Origin: Chloroflexota bacterium
GTDB lineage: Bacteria; Chloroflexota; UBA6077
Length of the DNA: 5,309 bases
Assembly: GCA_023380955.1 (NCBI GenBank)
Contig: JAMCTB010000003.1
Span: forward strand, 1-5,309
Direction: 5' to 3'
Both the position numbers and the translations under genes were made by a program. Under the pieces are notes generated by a model. It was not told the origin of the DNA. It saw nothing but the letters and a program-made list of their open reading frames with translations, and did no database searches. Of the stretch, positions 4,352 to 5,309 are shown piece by piece (positions within the stretch are counted from its first letter, which is position 1; each line of letters starts with the position of its first letter).

Positions 4352-5309
4352 TCAGCCGCAGCAGCTCTCCCGGTGGCCGGTCTCGGCGCTCATGGCCGCC
4401 CCGATCACCCCTTCGGAGAAGCTGGGATGGATGGAGAAGATCTTCGCCAGCCGTTGGCGGGTGAGCCCGCCCTCCATCGCGATGGCGAACTCGTGGATCA
4501 GCTCCTCGGATCGAGTCCCCAGGATGTGGGCTCCCAGGATCTCTCCGTTGTCGGCGTCCTCCACGATCTTGACGAAGCCTTCCGTCTCGCCCTCGACCAC
4601 AGCCCGTCCAATGGCATCGAAGGAGAGCCGGCTCACAACCACGTCTGTCCCTCTCGCCCTGCCCCGCGCCTCGGTCAATCCCAGCGACGAGGCGGGCGGG
4701 CGGGTGAAGACGGTGCTGGTGACCAGCCGATAGTCGGCCTTCTCCGCGTTGCCCTCTAGGGCGTTCCTGGCGGCCAATCGCCCCTCGTAGGATGCCACCG
4801 GGGTCAGGAAGAGGCCGCCGTCGGCATCGCCGCCGGAGTAAATGTCGAGGGCCGTCGTCTGGAGGTACTCATTGGTGGCGATGCCTCTCTTCTCGACCTG
4901 CACCCCCACCTTCTCCAGTGCCATTCCCTCCGTGTTAGGCGCCCGCCCGGCGGCCAGCATCACCTGGGCCGCGCGGATCTCCCTTTCGCCCTCGGGGGTG
5001 CGAGCCTGCACCGCAAACCCTCCGTCCACCTGGGAGATCCTCTCCACCCGGGTCCCGGTGTGGATCTCGATGCCCCGTTGGGTCGAGAGGCGGGCCAGCT
5101 CCTCGGCCACATCGTCGTCCACGGTTCCCAGAATGCGGTCCTCCATCTCCAGGATGGTGACCTTCACCCCCACCGTGTTCCAGATGTGGGCGAACTCCAT
5201 GGCTATCACCCCGCCGCCGATGATCGCCACCGACTCGGGTAACTCCCGCATCTCCAGGGCCTCGTCGCTGGTCATCGCCTTCTCGATCCCGGGAACCGGT
5301 GGCCTCGGC
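4352..5309 (-). CDS. Pyridine nucleotide-disulfide oxidoreductase (dihydrolipoyl dehydrogenase/mercuric reductase-like), 5' end missing
   Basis: The frame is open from the right edge to TGA (4354-4352), giving 318 residues: the C-terminal two thirds of a class I flavin disulfide reductase. The ATG at 5275 is internal, since RPPVPGIEKA before it is the conserved lead into the NAD(P) domain. The dinucleotide motif is VAIIGGGVIAMEFA; the acidic residue after the second strand (VTILEMEDRIL) favours NADH over NADPH. The second FAD motif is SGGDADGG, followed by TPVASYEGRLAARNA. The dimerisation domain has RPPASSLGLTEA and the FSIHPSFSEG segment with the His-Pro that serves as catalytic base in dihydrolipoyl dehydrogenases. 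The protein ends ESCCG; a C-terminal Cys-Cys pair is a feature of mercuric reductase, where it hands over the metal. The N-terminal FAD motif and redox CxxxxC lie outside the window. Mercuric, dihydrolipoyl or another disulfide/metal reductase are all possible. Confidence 0.88.
   Translation of the reverse strand, partial: PRPPVPGIEKAMTSDEALEMRELPESVAIIGGGVIAMEFAHIWNTVGVKVTILEMEDRILGTVDDDVAEELARLSTQRGIEIHTGTRVERISQVDGGFAVQARTPEGEREIRAAQVMLAAGRAPNTEGMALEKVGVQVEKRGIATNEYLQTTALDIYSGGDADGGLFLTPVASYEGRLAARNALEGNAEKADYRLVTSTVFTRPPASSLGLTEARGRARGTDVVVSRLSFDAIGRAVVEGETEGFVKIVEDADNGEILGAHILGTRSEELIHEFAIAMEGGLTRQRLAKIFSIHPSFSEGVIGAAMSAETGHRESCCG

Overview
This is a GC-rich bacterial window with five recognisable protein genes, one small unrecognised gene and one gene remnant, in three transcription blocks. 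The DUF1847 gene (a family seen mainly in anaerobic bacteria and archaea), the high GC content, strong Shine-Dalgarno sites and GTG/TTG start signals suggest a GC-rich, probably anaerobic or facultative bacterium. A Chloroflexota-like or actinobacterial-like source is possible, but the sequence alone does not settle the taxon.

Left block (+ strand, 1-920): the 3' part of a cysteine-rich DUF1847 gene runs off the left edge. It is followed after 9 bases by a 94-codon gene of unknown function whose C-terminal half looks like a ribbon-helix-helix protein. The pair is probably co-transcribed.

Middle block (- strand, read from about 3490 down to 967): a three-gene thiol/metalloid-type cassette. 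It encodes an ArsP-like (DUF318) permease with a CSC motif, an 80-residue thioredoxin-fold protein with a CANC active site, and a TauE/SafE (TSUP)-like membrane protein. Between the last two lies a 49-codon membrane-protein C-terminus that is in frame with the thioredoxin stop codon but has no start of its own, probably the stub of a deleted transporter gene. Upstream of the permease is a consensus -35 box. It is followed by three copies of a 14-base motif at exact 16-base spacing, an 11-base inverted repeat spanning 3407-3480, and an 8-bp-stem hairpin in the leader.

Right block: an OsmC-family peroxiredoxin-like gene (+ strand, 3718-4257) has a near-perfect sigma-70 promoter with an 11-base tandem repeat just upstream of its -35 box. 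It converges on a pyridine nucleotide-disulfide oxidoreductase (- strand, 4352 to beyond the right edge) that ends in Ser-Cys-Cys-Gly, like mercuric reductase. A hairpin with a 9-bp stem lies between their 3' ends.

Taken together, an efflux permease, a small dithiol protein, a second membrane exporter, an OsmC protein and a flavin disulfide reductase with terminal vicinal cysteines suggest a detoxification island for thiol-reactive compounds (arsenicals, mercury, peroxides or reactive sulfur). That joint role is inference: no ArsR/MerR-type regulator gene is visible in the window.
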